A stretch of DNA of 34,418 nt from CAZEFK01 sp964511405 (GCA_964511405.1 CAZEFK010000060.1:1-34418); one strand, 5' to 3'; positions 16,357 through 24,502 are shown, counted from the first letter of the stretch. Numbers and translations: made by a program. The notes: generated by a model from the sequence alone, not told the origin.

Positions 16357-16550
16357 CGCGTGCCGTCCCTGCCACGGGCCGCCTCGACGTCGTCGAAGTG
16401 CCGCCGGACCAGGCCGAACACGAACAGCACGGCCATCGCCGCCAGGCCCAGCCCGAAGACGTACATCTCCACGTCGTGCGCGCGCGACGCCACGAACAGG
16501 CCGAGCAGGCCCATCAGCAGCCCCATAGTAAAGTCACTGGCCTCTTCCAT
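16353..16550 (-). CDS. Small two-helix membrane protein heading the cco operon (65 aa), function unknown
   Basis: MEEASDFTMGLLMGLLGLFV, then ASRAHDVEMYVFGLGLAAMA, then a second hydrophobic run VLFVFGLV and a charged tail RRHFDDVEAARGRDGTR. Two membrane helices with both ends probably cytoplasmic are predicted. GGGGGCGTCGG lies before ATG 16550. The stop overlaps the ccoN start by 4 nt, so it is translationally coupled to the catalytic subunit and controlled from the FNR/FixK-type promoter just upstream. I do not recognise a named family. The position suggests a role in CcoN insertion or stability, but that is inference. Confidence 0.7.
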   Translation of the reverse strand: MEEASDFTMGLLMGLLGLFVASRAHDVEMYVFGLGLAAMAVLFVFGLVRRHFDDVEAARGRDGTR

Positions 16551-16594
16551 CCGACGCCCCCGCTGCATCGGCCGACCGCTCTGGTCGGACCCCG

Positions 16595-16609
16595 ACTCAC
16601 GATGTGAGT
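16595..16609. promoter_or_regulatory. Perfect inverted repeat over the predicted cco transcription start
   Basis: ACTCAC (16595-16600), GAT, GTGAGT (16604-16609). On the minus strand it includes TACTCA (16610-16605), which sits where a -10 element should lie relative to the FNR/FixK box. Transcription predicted to start near 16598 would begin inside the repeat. It may be an operator overlapping the core promoter, or coincidence. Confidence 0.3.
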
Positions 16610-16632
16610 AGGGCAGGCCGCGACACCGGGCT

Positions 16633-16646
16633 TTGCGCTGGATCAA
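16633..16646. promoter_or_regulatory. FNR/FixK-type binding site (anaerobox) in the cco promoter
   Basis: TTGCGCTGGATCAA matches the alphaproteobacterial FnrL/FixK consensus TTG-N8-CAA, with one perfect GATCAA half-site. Its centre (16639.5) is 41.5 bp from the start predicted by the -10-like TACTCA at 16610-16605, the class II activator distance. It lies 83 nt before the ATG of the first cco-operon gene and 48 nt before the divergent gene at 16695. cbb3 operons are classically activated this way under low oxygen. Confidence 0.7.
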
Positions 16647-16694
16647 GGTCGCGCCGGGGCGGGCGCGCTTGGCTGTGCGCGAGCAGGAGGCGGC

Positions 16695-17429
16695 ATGGAC
16701 CTGGCAAGCGTCGGAGCGGCGGTTCTGGCGGCGTGCGGCGCCGGGTTCGCCAGTCCGGGCGCGCCTGTAGTGGCGCTGTTCCTGGCCGGGCTCGCCGGCA
16801 GCGCCGCCCATTGCGCACCGATGTGCGGGCCCATCGTGCTGGCCCAGGCCGCCGACCGCCTGGCGGCGGTGCCGGCGTCGCGGCTGGGACCGACCAGCCG
16901 CCTGGCCAGTGCGCTGCTGCTGCCCTACCACGCCGGACGCCTGACCATCTATGGCGGCCTGGGCGCCCTGGCTGGCGCCGGTGGCGCTGGCCTGGCGGCG
17001 CTGCCTTGGCTGGGCCGCGCGTCGGGCCTGCTGCTGCTCGCCGCAGCTCTGGCGTTCCTGGGGCGCGCCGTCGTCGGTTGGCGGCCCGGGCGCGGGTGCG
17101 CGGGCATCGGCGCGGTCGGCCGGCTGCTCCAGCGGGCCGGTGGCCGCCGCTGCGGCGGCTATGGCCTGGGGCTGGCGCTGGGCTTCCTGCCCTGCGGCCT
17201 GGTTTATGCCGCCCTGGCGGTCGCCGCCGCCGGCGCGGGGCCGCTGCTGGGCGCGGCGACGATGCTGGCGTTCGGTGCGGGCACTGTTCCGGCGCTGGTG
17301 GCGATCGCCACGCTGGGACAGTTCGGCACCGTGCGCTGGCGCCCGGCGCTGGCGCGCGCCGCGCCCTATCTGATGCTGTTCAACGCGATGCTGCTGGGAT
17401 CACTGGCCTGGCGGGCGCTGGCGGCGTGA
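16695..17429 (+). CDS. TauE/SafE (UreH_2-type) multi-helix membrane protein, probably linked to cbb3 copper handling
   Basis: 244 aa with about six membrane segments. The conserved blocks are AGLAGSAAHCAPMCGPIVL near the N-terminus, with a Cys/His/Met cluster of the 'HCxxMCGP' type, LLPYHAGRLTIYGGLGAL, and GLGLALGFLPCGLVYAALA, which includes the paired 'LPCG' motif. This 'sulfite exporter TauE/SafE' group is very often found next to ccoGHIS genes and is thought to act in metal (copper) handling rather than sulfite export. GGAGGCGGC precedes the ATG. It is transcribed divergently from the cco operon and ends 3 nt before the convergent ABC gene. The transported substrate is not shown by sequence. 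Confidence 0.8.
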   Translation: MDLASVGAAVLAACGAGFASPGAPVVALFLAGLAGSAAHCAPMCGPIVLAQAADRLAAVPASRLGPTSRLASALLLPYHAGRLTIYGGLGALAGAGGAGLAALPWLGRASGLLLLAAALAFLGRAVVGWRPGRGCAGIGAVGRLLQRAGGRRCGGYGLGLALGFLPCGLVYAALAVAAAGAGPLLGAATMLAFGAGTVPALVAIATLGQFGTVRWRPALARAAPYLMLFNAMLLGSLAWRALAA

Positions 17430-17432
17430 GGC

Positions 17433-18389
17433 TCAGCTCTCCGGATGGTGGCAGGCGACGCCGTCGCGGAACTCGGGATAGGTCGTGCGGCAGATCTCGG
17501 TCGCGCGTGAGCAGCGCGGGTGGAAATGGCAGCCCGGCGGCGGATTGGCCGCCGACGGGATCTCGCCGACGATGCGTGGCAGCTGGCCGCGCAGGCTCGG
17601 ATCCGGGATCGGCGAGGCGTCGCGCAGCATGCGGGTGTAGGGGTGGCGCGGCCGCCCGAAGACCTCGGCGACCGGACCGGTCTCGACGATGCGGCCGAGA
17701 TACATGACCGCGACCCGGGCGCAGAACCAGCGCACCACCCCCAGGTCGTGGCTGACGAACACGAAGGCCAGGCCGCGCCGCGCCTGCAGGTCCTTCAGCA
17801 GCAGCAGCACCTGGGCCTGGACCGAGACGTCGAGCGCCGACACCGGCTCGTCGGCGACGATCAGCTCGGGCTCGACCGACAGGGCACGGGCGATGCCGAC
17901 GCGCTGGCGCTGCCCGCCCGAGAATTCGTGCGGGTAGCGGTCGAGGGCGGCCGGCGGCAGGCCGACCTCCTCCAGGAGTGCGGCAGCCCGCGCCCGCGCC
18001 GCCCGGCCGCGGGCCAGGCCGTGGACGCCCAGGGGCTCGGCCAGGGCCTGGCCGATGGTCCGGCGCGGGTTCAGCGACGAATAGGGATCCTGGAAGACGA
18101 TCTGCATGCGCCGGCGCAGGGCCTGCAAGCTGCTGCCCGCGGCGGCGCGGACATCGATGCCGGCGAAGCGCACGCGGCCGTCGTCGGGCGGGATCAGGCG
18201 CAGCAGCGCGCGGGCCACGGTCGACTTGCCGCAGCCCGATTCGCCGACCAGCCCGAAGGCCTCGCCCGCCCGGACCTCGAAGCTGACGCCGTCGACCGCG
18301 CGCACCGTGGTCGTGGTCGGCGTCGGGAAGCCCTTGGTGACGCGGAAATGCTTGGCGAGGCCGTCGACCTCGAGCAGGGCTGCGGTCAT
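17433..18389 (-). CDS. Oligopeptide/dipeptide ABC transporter ATP-binding protein (OppF/DppF-like)
   Basis: 318 aa. Walker A is GESGCGKST, the Q-loop is in MQIVFQDPYSSLNPR, the signature FSGGQRQR, Walker B LIVADEPVSALD and the switch VSHDLGVV. The C-terminal oligo-HPY region has GCHFHPRCSRATEIC, whose Cys residues bind a [4Fe-4S] cluster in some Dpp/Opp ATPases. It partners the OppD-like ATPase at the far end of this operon (25187-26182). The ATG overlaps the upstream permease stop (ATGA). It is the last gene of the operon. An insert near the start (RVTKGFPTPTTTTVRAVDG) is slightly longer than in E. coli OppF. Confidence 0.9.
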   Translation of the reverse strand: MTAALLEVDGLAKHFRVTKGFPTPTTTTVRAVDGVSFEVRAGEAFGLVGESGCGKSTVARALLRLIPPDDGRVRFAGIDVRAAAGSSLQALRRRMQIVFQDPYSSLNPRRTIGQALAEPLGVHGLARGRAARARAAALLEEVGLPPAALDRYPHEFSGGQRQRVGIARALSVEPELIVADEPVSALDVSVQAQVLLLLKDLQARRGLAFVFVSHDLGVVRWFCARVAVMYLGRIVETGPVAEVFGRPRHPYTRMLRDASPIPDPSLRGQLPRIVGEIPSAANPPPGCHFHPRCSRATEICRTTYPEFRDGVACHHPES

Positions 18390-19258
18390 TCGGCGCTCAG
18401 CTTCGGATCGGTGACGTCGCGCAGGCCGTCGCCGACCATGTTCAGGCCCAGCACCAGGGCCAGGATCGCCAGGCCCGGCCAGATGCACAGCCAGGGCGAA
18501 TCCAGGATGTTTTCGAAGCCGTCGCGCATCATGCCGCCCCAGGTGGCGGCCGGGGGCTTGACCCCCAGCCCGATGAAGGACAGCGACGCCTCGGTGCGCA
18601 CCGCGGTCGCCATCCACAAGGTGCCCATCACCATCAGATCGTTGAGGATGTTGGGCAGGACGTGGACCAGCAGGATCCGGACATGGGAGTAGCCCAGCGC
18701 CCGGCCGGCCTCGATGAAGGCGCGCTCCTTGAGCACCAGCACCGGCGCCCGGGCGATCCGGGCGAAGGGCGCGACCGCCGTCAGGGCGATCGCCGCGACC
18801 AGGTTGGTGACGCTCGAGCCCAACAGCGCCACCATGATCATGCCCAGGATCAGGCTGGGAAAGGAGAGCAGCACGTCCATCGCCTGCATGGTCACCAGGT
18901 CGGCGCGGCCGCCGATGTAGCCGCTGACCATGCCGATGCCGCCGCCGACCACGACGGCCGCGGCGATCGACAGGAACGACACCATCAGCGAGATGCGCGC
19001 CCCCCACAGCAGGCGCGAGAGCACGTCGCGACCGAACTGGTCGGTGCCCAGCGGATAGTCGCCGCCGGGCGGGGCCAGGCGGCTGATGATGTCCTGGTCC
19101 AACGGATCGTGGGGGGCCAGCCACGGCGCCAGCAGGGCCCCCAGCACGACGGCCACGCACAGCATGATGCCGGCGACGGTCGTGGGATTGGCGAGCAGGC
19201 GGCTGCTCATGGTCCGCCAGGGCGAGCGCGCCGGCGGCAGCAGGACGGCTTCGGTCAC
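18386..19258 (-). CDS. Peptide/nickel-type ABC permease (DppC-like)
   Basis: 290 aa. Inner-membrane half of the peptide-type importer. An N-terminal membrane segment is followed by the family block PLGTDQFGRDVLSRLLWGARISL, five further helices and the EAA loop (FIEAGRALGYSHVRILLVHV). VRTEASLSFIGLGVKPPAATWG is a DppC/OppC hallmark. The start is GTG 19258, overlapping the stop of the DppB-like gene (GTGA). ATG at residue 18 (18th codon) is an alternative. Confidence 0.9.
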   Translation of the reverse strand: MTEAVLLPPARSPWRTMSSRLLANPTTVAGIMLCVAVVLGALLAPWLAPHDPLDQDIISRLAPPGGDYPLGTDQFGRDVLSRLLWGARISLMVSFLSIAAAVVVGGGIGMVSGYIGGRADLVTMQAMDVLLSFPSLILGMIMVALLGSSVTNLVAAIALTAVAPFARIARAPVLVLKERAFIEAGRALGYSHVRILLVHVLPNILNDLMVMGTLWMATAVRTEASLSFIGLGVKPPAATWGGMMRDGFENILDSPWLCIWPGLAILALVLGLNMVGDGLRDVTDPKLSAE

Positions 19259-20193
19259 TGCTTCACCCGCGGGTCGGCCAGGCCGTAGGCCAGGTCGGTC
19301 ACCAGGTTCACCACGACGATCAGGAAGCAATAGATGACCATCATGCCCTCCAGCATCGTGTAGTCGCGCTGGGTGAGCGCGCTGACGATCACCTTGCCCA
19401 GGCCCGGGCGGTTGAACACGATCTCGGTCAGCACGGAGTTGCCGATCAGGATCCCGACATAGAGGCCGACCACGGTGATGACGGGTATGAGCGCGTTGGC
19501 GAAGCCGTGGCGCCAGACGACCTGGCGCCATGGCACGCCCTTGGCCCGGGCGGTGCGGATATAGTCCTCGCCCAGCACCTGCAGCATGGCGCTGCGGGTC
19601 ACGCGCACGACATAGGCGGCCATGACGATGCCCAGGGTCACGGCCGGCAGCACCAGCTTGTGCAACTGGTCCAGGATGTCGCCCGGCCGCGGGTTGCCGA
19701 TCACCGGGAACAGGTGCCAGGTCAGGGCGAACAGGATCAGCAGGAAGATCCCTGATACGAACACCGGGAATGACAGGCCCAGCAGCGACAGCAGTCGGGC
19801 CGCGATGTCGATGGCTCGGTTGCGGTGCAACGCCGCCCAGATGCCGGCCGGGATCCCGATCAGGCAGCCGACCGCCATCGCCGCCAGCGTCAGCACGATG
19901 GTGTGGGGCAGGGCGTCGGCGATCTCCACCCACACCGGCCGGTGGGTGATCATGCTGGTGCCGAGGTCGCCCTGCACCGCCTGGCCGACGAAGTCGGCGT
20001 ACTGGGTCCAGATCCAGCGGTCGAGGCCGAGCTGGGCGCGCAGGGCGGCGAGGGCCTCGGGCGTCGCGCGGTCGCCCAGGATGGCGATCGCGGGGTCGCC
20101 CGGGACCACCCGCACCAGCAGGAACACCAGGGTCAGCACCGCCAGCAGCGTCGGGATGGCCGCGAGCAGCCGGCGGATGACGAAGCCGATCAC
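19255..20193 (-). CDS. Peptide/nickel-type ABC permease (DppB-like)
   Basis: 312 aa. Begins at GTG 20193 (VIGFVIRRLLAAIPTLLAV), the typical DppB N-terminus leading straight into the first helix. RVVPGDPAIAILG, LGLDRWIWTQYADFVGQAVQGDLG, the EAA loop EDYIRTARAKGVPWRQVVWRHG and VLTEIVFNRPGLGKVIVSAL are family hallmarks. The 5' end lies in a 14-bp tandem duplication (20185-20212) that separates this start from the stop of the binding-protein gene by 10 nt, whereas its neighbours overlap by 4. It forms the translocation pore with the DppC-like subunit. Confidence 0.9.
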   Translation of the reverse strand: MIGFVIRRLLAAIPTLLAVLTLVFLLVRVVPGDPAIAILGDRATPEALAALRAQLGLDRWIWTQYADFVGQAVQGDLGTSMITHRPVWVEIADALPHTIVLTLAAMAVGCLIGIPAGIWAALHRNRAIDIAARLLSLLGLSFPVFVSGIFLLILFALTWHLFPVIGNPRPGDILDQLHKLVLPAVTLGIVMAAYVVRVTRSAMLQVLGEDYIRTARAKGVPWRQVVWRHGFANALIPVITVVGLYVGILIGNSVLTEIVFNRPGLGKVIVSALTQRDYTMLEGMMVIYCFLIVVVNLVTDLAYGLADPRVKQ

Positions 20194-20212
20194 TTGAAGC
20201 CGATCATTTGAA
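20185..20212. repeat. 14-bp imperfect tandem duplication at the binding-protein/permease junction
   Basis: On the minus strand TTCAAATGATCGGC is followed directly by TTCAAGTGATCGGC (13 of 14 identical) and then TTC. The first copy holds the stop of the solute-binding gene within AAATGATC. The second holds the GTG start of the permease gene. Collapsing the two copies would give the ATGA overlap seen at other junctions of the operon. Confidence 0.7.
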
Positions 20213-21742
20213 GTGCGTCGCCTCGGTGACCAGCGGGCCCAGCGACAGCGATCCCTTGAGATCGTAGCCGAGGTCCAGGTCGTCATGATGCGCCCACACC
20301 TGCAGCGTCTCCATCAGCGGCACGACGCACACCGCGGCGATGATCTTCTTCTGGGCCTCGGCCCACAGCGCGACCTGCTTGGCCATGTCGGGCTCGGTCT
20401 TGGCCGCCTCGATCTCCTTGTCAGCGACGTTGCAGTGGCTGAAGTTGGTCACCGCGGTCGGCGTGCCGACGATGCTTTTCGAATCGAAGAACTGGGTCAG
20501 GTAGATGTCGGCCACCGGGAAGCGCGCCGCCGAATAGTCGACGATCGGGCTCAGGTCCTTGCGGATCTGGGCGTGAAAGGTGGCGTGGTCGACGATCTGC
20601 ATGTCCAGGTTGATCCCGGCCTTGCGCAGTTGCGCCTGGACCACCTGCATGGCCGCCAGCATCTGCGGCAGCTGGGTGTGGATCACCTTGATCGTCAGGC
20701 CGTTCGGATAGCCGGCCTCGGCCAGCAGCGCCTTGGCCTTGGCGATATCGGTGTCGACCAGGCCGTTGTCCTTGGTGAAGCCCAGATAGCCCTGGGGCAC
20801 CACGCTCTGGCCCGGCCGGGTGATGTCGGCGCCCTGCCATTTGACGATCTCGGGCCGGTTGACCGCGTAGGCGATCGCCTGGCGCACCCGGATGTCGTCA
20901 AGCGGCTTGGCCGTGATGTTGAGGTTGAGCTCGTTGAGCTCGCCCGGCTCGAACACGTCGACCACGGTGTGCGGCAGGGCGTGGATGCGGTTGACCCAGG
21001 CCTGGTCCTGCTTGCCGTAGACCAGGTCGATCTCGCCGTTCTGGAACGCCAGGTCCCGCGACGAATCCGACGGGATGAAGCGGTAGCTGATGGTGCGCAG
21101 CTGCGGCTTGCCGCGGAAGTAGGCGTCGTTGGCCGCCAGCTCCAGCGACTGGTTCGGCGTGTCCGACACGAACATGAACGGCCCGGTGCCGACCGGGTGG
21201 CGGGTGAAGTCGGCGCCGTATTTCTCGACCGCCTTCTTCGAGACGATGAAGCCGCCGGCATAGTTGGTCAGACGGCCGAGCAGGCTCGGCTCGGGGCGCG
21301 ACAGCACGATATGCACGGTATCAGGCGCCGTCGCCTCGATGGTCTTGAAGGCCGCGAAGTCGCCCGAGGCCGCCGAGGTCTTGGGATCGGCGGCCTTTTT
21401 GAGGCTGAACACCACGTCGTCGGCGGTCAGCTCGCCGAAGTCGCCGTGGAACTTCACGCCGTGCCGCAGATGGAAGGTCCAGTCCAGCTTGTCGGCGCTG
21501 GACTCCCAGCTCTGGGCCAGGTCCGGCTCGATGGTCGCCGGGTCCATGCTGCCGGGCTTGAACCGCACCAGGCCGTCGAACATCCAGGCGACCGCGGCGC
21601 GGTCGATGGTGCTGACCGCGAAATGCGGGTCGAGCTGGCCGACGTCCTGCGCCGCGATGCCGATCTTGAGATCGGTCCTGGGCGCCGCCCAGGCCGGTGT
21701 GGCCACGGCTAACGCCGCGGCGATCAGGACTGCATGTCTCAT
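20204..21742 (-). CDS. Peptide/opine-type ABC transporter periplasmic binding protein (SBP family 5)
   Basis: 512 aa. A Sec signal peptide (MRHAVLIAAALAVATPAWAA, cleavage near residue 19-20) precedes a family 5 solute-binding protein. Its blocks include DLAQSWESSADKLDWTFHLR, GVKFHGDFGELTADDVVFSL, RHPVGTGPFMF, RQAIAYAVNRPEIVKWQGAD and AKALLAEAGYPNGLTIKV. Members bind peptides, opines, nickel or sugars. GGGGGAGAGCC precedes the ATG. The ATG overlaps the stop of the flavin oxidase gene (ATGA), coupling capture with intracellular oxidation. With an opine-oxidase-like trio upstream, an amino-acid derivative or opine-like ligand is more likely than a generic peptide, but the ligand is not proved. 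Confidence 0.88.
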   Translation of the reverse strand: MRHAVLIAAALAVATPAWAAPRTDLKIGIAAQDVGQLDPHFAVSTIDRAAVAWMFDGLVRFKPGSMDPATIEPDLAQSWESSADKLDWTFHLRHGVKFHGDFGELTADDVVFSLKKAADPKTSAASGDFAAFKTIEATAPDTVHIVLSRPEPSLLGRLTNYAGGFIVSKKAVEKYGADFTRHPVGTGPFMFVSDTPNQSLELAANDAYFRGKPQLRTISYRFIPSDSSRDLAFQNGEIDLVYGKQDQAWVNRIHALPHTVVDVFEPGELNELNLNITAKPLDDIRVRQAIAYAVNRPEIVKWQGADITRPGQSVVPQGYLGFTKDNGLVDTDIAKAKALLAEAGYPNGLTIKVIHTQLPQMLAAMQVVQAQLRKAGINLDMQIVDHATFHAQIRKDLSPIVDYSAARFPVADIYLTQFFDSKSIVGTPTAVTNFSHCNVADKEIEAAKTEPDMAKQVALWAEAQKKIIAAVCVVPLMETLQVWAHHDDLDLGYDLKGSLSLGPLVTEATHFK

Positions 21743-22869
21743 GGCTCTCCCCCTATCGTCGTCGTTTGGAAGCGGTCGACCCGGAACGGCGCCAGCGGCA
21801 CGTCGGTCCGTCCGTCGAGCACCAGCTCGGCCAGCATAGCGCCGATCGCCGGGCCAAGCTGGAATCCGTGGCCGGAAAATCCGAAAGCGTGGAGCAGCCC
21901 GGGTGTGGTGCGGCTCGGGCCCAGCACCGGCAGGCCGTCCGCGGTGGCGCCGTCGATGCCGGTCCACGACCGGATCACCTGGGCGCCGGCCAGCCGCGGC
22001 ACCAGCGCCACCGCCTTGGCCATGGCCGCGACCATGGCCGCCGCCGACGGCCGCGAGCGCGGCGCCTCTGGATCGGCGGTGCCGCGGCCGCCGCCGAACA
22101 CCACATTGCCGCGCCTGATCTGGCGCAGATAGACGTCGCCGCCGACGACGCCCAGGTTGGGCTCGATGAAGTAGGGCAGCGGCTCGCTGACCATCATGTT
22201 CGGCGACATCGGCTCGACCGGCACCGGCTCGCCGAAGCGCGCGGCCAGCGCCCCGCCCCAGTAGCCGGCGGTGTTGAGCAGCCACGGCGCGCGGATCTCG
22301 GTGCCGCCCGCGACGGCCACGAAGTCGTCGCCGTCGCGGGAGACCTGGGTCAGCGGCGCCTGCTCGCGGATGTCGGCGCCGGCATCGCGGGCGGCGCGCG
22401 CCAGGGCCGGGCTCAGGAGGCGCGGGTTGGCGGCGCCGTCATCGGGCGCCAGCGACCCGGCGACGACCGCCGGCCCGAGCCACGGATACTCGTCATGGAT
22501 GGCATTGCGCCCGACCAGGCGCAGCGGCAGGCCATGATCCCGGGCGACGTCGCGGTAGGTCTCCAGCTCGGCGGCCTCGGCCTCGCTGCGCGCGAGCTTC
22601 AGGTGGCCGGTGACCTCGAACTCGCAGTCGGTGCCGATCAGCGCCGGCAGCCGCCCCCAGATGTCGCGGGCGCGCCGGGCGATCGGCAGCTCGGCGGGAT
22701 GCCGGCCCTGCTGGCGCACGCCGCCATAGTTGACGCCGGTCGCCTGGCCGCCGATCTGGCCGCGCTCGACCAGCACACAGCGGCTGCCGCGCAGGGCCAG
22801 GTGCAGAGCGGCCGAGCAGCCGGCGCCGCCGCCGCCGACCACCAGCACATCGGCGCGCGCGACGGTCAT
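21739..22869 (-). CDS. FAD-dependent oxidoreductase, D-amino-acid-oxidase fold (OoxB/HcnC-like)
   Basis: 376 aa. It begins ADVLVVGGGGAGCSAALHLAL (FAD-binding GxGxxG) followed by LVERGQIGGQATGVNYGGVR, and ends with WTGIDGATADGLPVLGPS and LHAFGFSGHGFQLGPAIG, the DAO-family C-terminal FAD contact. Together with the two genes upstream it forms the three-part HcnABC/opine oxidase/proline dehydrogenase-like arrangement, in which this subunit oxidises the C-N bond of a secondary amine or amino acid. ATG 22869 overlaps the preceding stop by 4 nt. Substrate unknown; sarcosine, opine, D-amino acid or hydroxyproline are family precedents. Confidence 0.85.
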   Translation of the reverse strand: MTVARADVLVVGGGGAGCSAALHLALRGSRCVLVERGQIGGQATGVNYGGVRQQGRHPAELPIARRARDIWGRLPALIGTDCEFEVTGHLKLARSEAEAAELETYRDVARDHGLPLRLVGRNAIHDEYPWLGPAVVAGSLAPDDGAANPRLLSPALARAARDAGADIREQAPLTQVSRDGDDFVAVAGGTEIRAPWLLNTAGYWGGALAARFGEPVPVEPMSPNMMVSEPLPYFIEPNLGVVGGDVYLRQIRRGNVVFGGGRGTADPEAPRSRPSAAAMVAAMAKAVALVPRLAGAQVIRSWTGIDGATADGLPVLGPSRTTPGLLHAFGFSGHGFQLGPAIGAMLAELVLDGRTDVPLAPFRVDRFQTTTIGGEP

Positions 22870-24236
22870 GCCGCGGCCGCCGGCAGGATCGGAATCGGCT
22901 TGACCGGCGGCTGGCCGCGCAGCCGCCCGACCGCTTCGACGGGGCAGCCGAGCGCCGCCGCCAGCACTTCGGCAGCCGCCGGCCCGCAGATGCGGCCCTG
23001 GCAGCGGCCCATCCCGACCCGGGTCAGCGCCTTGGCGCGATTGACCTCGGACGGCGGCAGGGTGGCCAGGGCCTCGGCCGCCGCGGCGCGCAGAGCGCCG
23101 GCCGTCACGGCCTCGCAGCGGCACAGCAGGGTGGCATCGGGCTGCACCGCAGCCAACGCCGCCGGAAACGGGAAGGCGCGCTCCAACGCCGCGCGGAAGC
23201 GGGCGGCGCGGGCGAGGCTCGCGTCGAGCCGGGTGACCGCGGCGGCGTCGACCGGCAGGCCGCGCGCTTCGACCACGGCCCAGGCGGCGCGGGCACCGGC
23301 CAGCTCGGCGACGTCGGCGCCGCCGATGCCGCTGCCGTCGCCGGCCAGATAGATCCCCGGCACCGGCGTGCGGCCGGCCTGGTCCTTGCGCGGCACCCAG
23401 TTGTGCTGGACCGGATCGAAGTCGAACGGCACCCCGGCCAGGTCGGCCAGCTGCGCTTCGGGCTTGAGGCCCCAGCCCAGCGCCGCGGCGTCGGCCGCGA
23501 CGGTGTGCTCGGCGCCGCGCCGGTCGCGCCAGCGCACGGCGTCGACTTGGCCGTCGCCCTCGATCGCCACCGGCACCGCGCCCTCGATCACCCGCACGCC
23601 GCGGGCGCGCAGCCAACCCACGTAGTAAAGGCCCTTGGCGAAGGTCCGGCCGCCGCGGGCCAGGCCCGCGGTTTCGGCCACCTTGACCGCGAGCGGCGTG
23701 GTGTCGAGCACCGCGGCAACCGCCGCGCCGGCGCGGGCATATTGATAGGCGACCAGATAGAGCAGCGGGCCGGTGCCGATCAGCACCACCCGGCGGCCGA
23801 TCGCGCAGCCCTGGGCCTTGAGCGCGATCTGGGCGCCGCCCAGGGTGAAGCAGCCGGGCAGGGTCCAGCCTGGGATCGGGACCACCCGGTCCATGGCGCC
23901 GGTGCACAGGATGGCCTGTTCGAAGGCCAGCGACGCCGGTCGGCCGTCGGTCAGCAGGTCGGCGGTGCCGTCGGCGATGTTCCAGGCGAGCGTGCGCGGC
24001 CGGAACTCGATCGCCGGCCGCAGCCGGTCGAAGGTCCGGTGCACGGCCCAGGCCTTGGCCGCCTCGAAGCCGTAGAGGGCGCGGGCCGGGCGCCGGAACC
24101 CGGCGGACGGGCGCTGGTAGATGCGGCCGCCATTGTCCGCGGCCTCGTCGATCACCACCGGACGCAGGCCGGCGCCGGCCAGCACTTCGGCGGCGCGGGT
24201 GCCGGCCGGACCGGCGCCGATCACCACCACCGTCAC
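22866..24236 (-). CDS. FAD/NAD(P)-binding oxidoreductase with C-terminal BFD-like [2Fe-2S] domain (OoxA/HcnB-like)
   Basis: 456 aa. N-terminal FAD motif VVVIGAGPAGTRAAEVLAG (3-21), CTGAMDRVVPIPGWTLPG (111-128) and a second nucleotide-binding site RVVLIGTGPLLYLVAYQYA. IYLAGDGSGIGGADVAELAG is the FAD-closing motif. The C-terminal ~90 residues carry four Cys in LCRCEAVT and MGRCQGRICGP, the bacterioferritin-associated-ferredoxin-like [2Fe-2S] site of this family. The start is GTG 24236 in a GTGA overlap with the small ferredoxin-like gene. It would relay electrons from the DAO-type subunit. Confidence 0.87.
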   Translation of the reverse strand: MTVVVIGAGPAGTRAAEVLAGAGLRPVVIDEAADNGGRIYQRPSAGFRRPARALYGFEAAKAWAVHRTFDRLRPAIEFRPRTLAWNIADGTADLLTDGRPASLAFEQAILCTGAMDRVVPIPGWTLPGCFTLGGAQIALKAQGCAIGRRVVLIGTGPLLYLVAYQYARAGAAVAAVLDTTPLAVKVAETAGLARGGRTFAKGLYYVGWLRARGVRVIEGAVPVAIEGDGQVDAVRWRDRRGAEHTVAADAAALGWGLKPEAQLADLAGVPFDFDPVQHNWVPRKDQAGRTPVPGIYLAGDGSGIGGADVAELAGARAAWAVVEARGLPVDAAAVTRLDASLARAARFRAALERAFPFPAALAAVQPDATLLCRCEAVTAGALRAAAAEALATLPPSEVNRAKALTRVGMGRCQGRICGPAAAEVLAAALGCPVEAVGRLRGQPPVKPIPILPAAAA

Positions 24237-24502
24237 GGCCGCACCACGGCCATGCCGGCGGCGACCGGCGTCGAGCAGGCGCGTCGGCGCAGCCCGTCGA
24301 CCACCACCCAGCAGTCCTGGCAGGCACCCATCCAGCAGAAGCCGGCGCGCGGGCCGTCGCCGAACTCGCTGTGCCTGACGTGGCCGGACTGGCTGAGGAT
24401 CGCGGTCAGAAGCGTGTCGCCGTCGAGCGCCCGGGCCGGCGCGCCGTCCAGGGTGAAGGCCACGGCCGGGCGGTCGGACTCGGCCAGGCGCACCAGCCTC
24501 AC
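24233..24502 (-). CDS. Small [2Fe-2S] ferredoxin-like subunit (HcnA/SoxA-alpha N-domain-like)
   Basis: 89 aa, starting at GTG 24502 in a GTGA overlap with the SDR gene. Residues 13-30 (AVAFTLDGAPARALDGDT) are the usual 'F..dG..v.a..GdTl' opening. The cluster Cys are C56, C61, C64 and C76 in GFCWMGACQDCWVVVDG...RRACSTP, the C-x4-C-x2-C-x11-C spacing of this Fer2_4 family. It completes the small subunit of the three-part flavoenzyme. Confidence 0.87.
   Translation of the reverse strand: MRLVRLAESDRPAVAFTLDGAPARALDGDTLLTAILSQSGHVRHSEFGDGPRAGFCWMGACQDCWVVVDGLRRRACSTPVAAGMAVVRP

Noticed and set aside
20191..20208. 5-codon ORF ATG ATC GGC TTC AAG TGA between the binding-protein and permease genes
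   Set aside because: It arises from the 14-bp duplication; it is noted there, but there is no reason to call it a gene.
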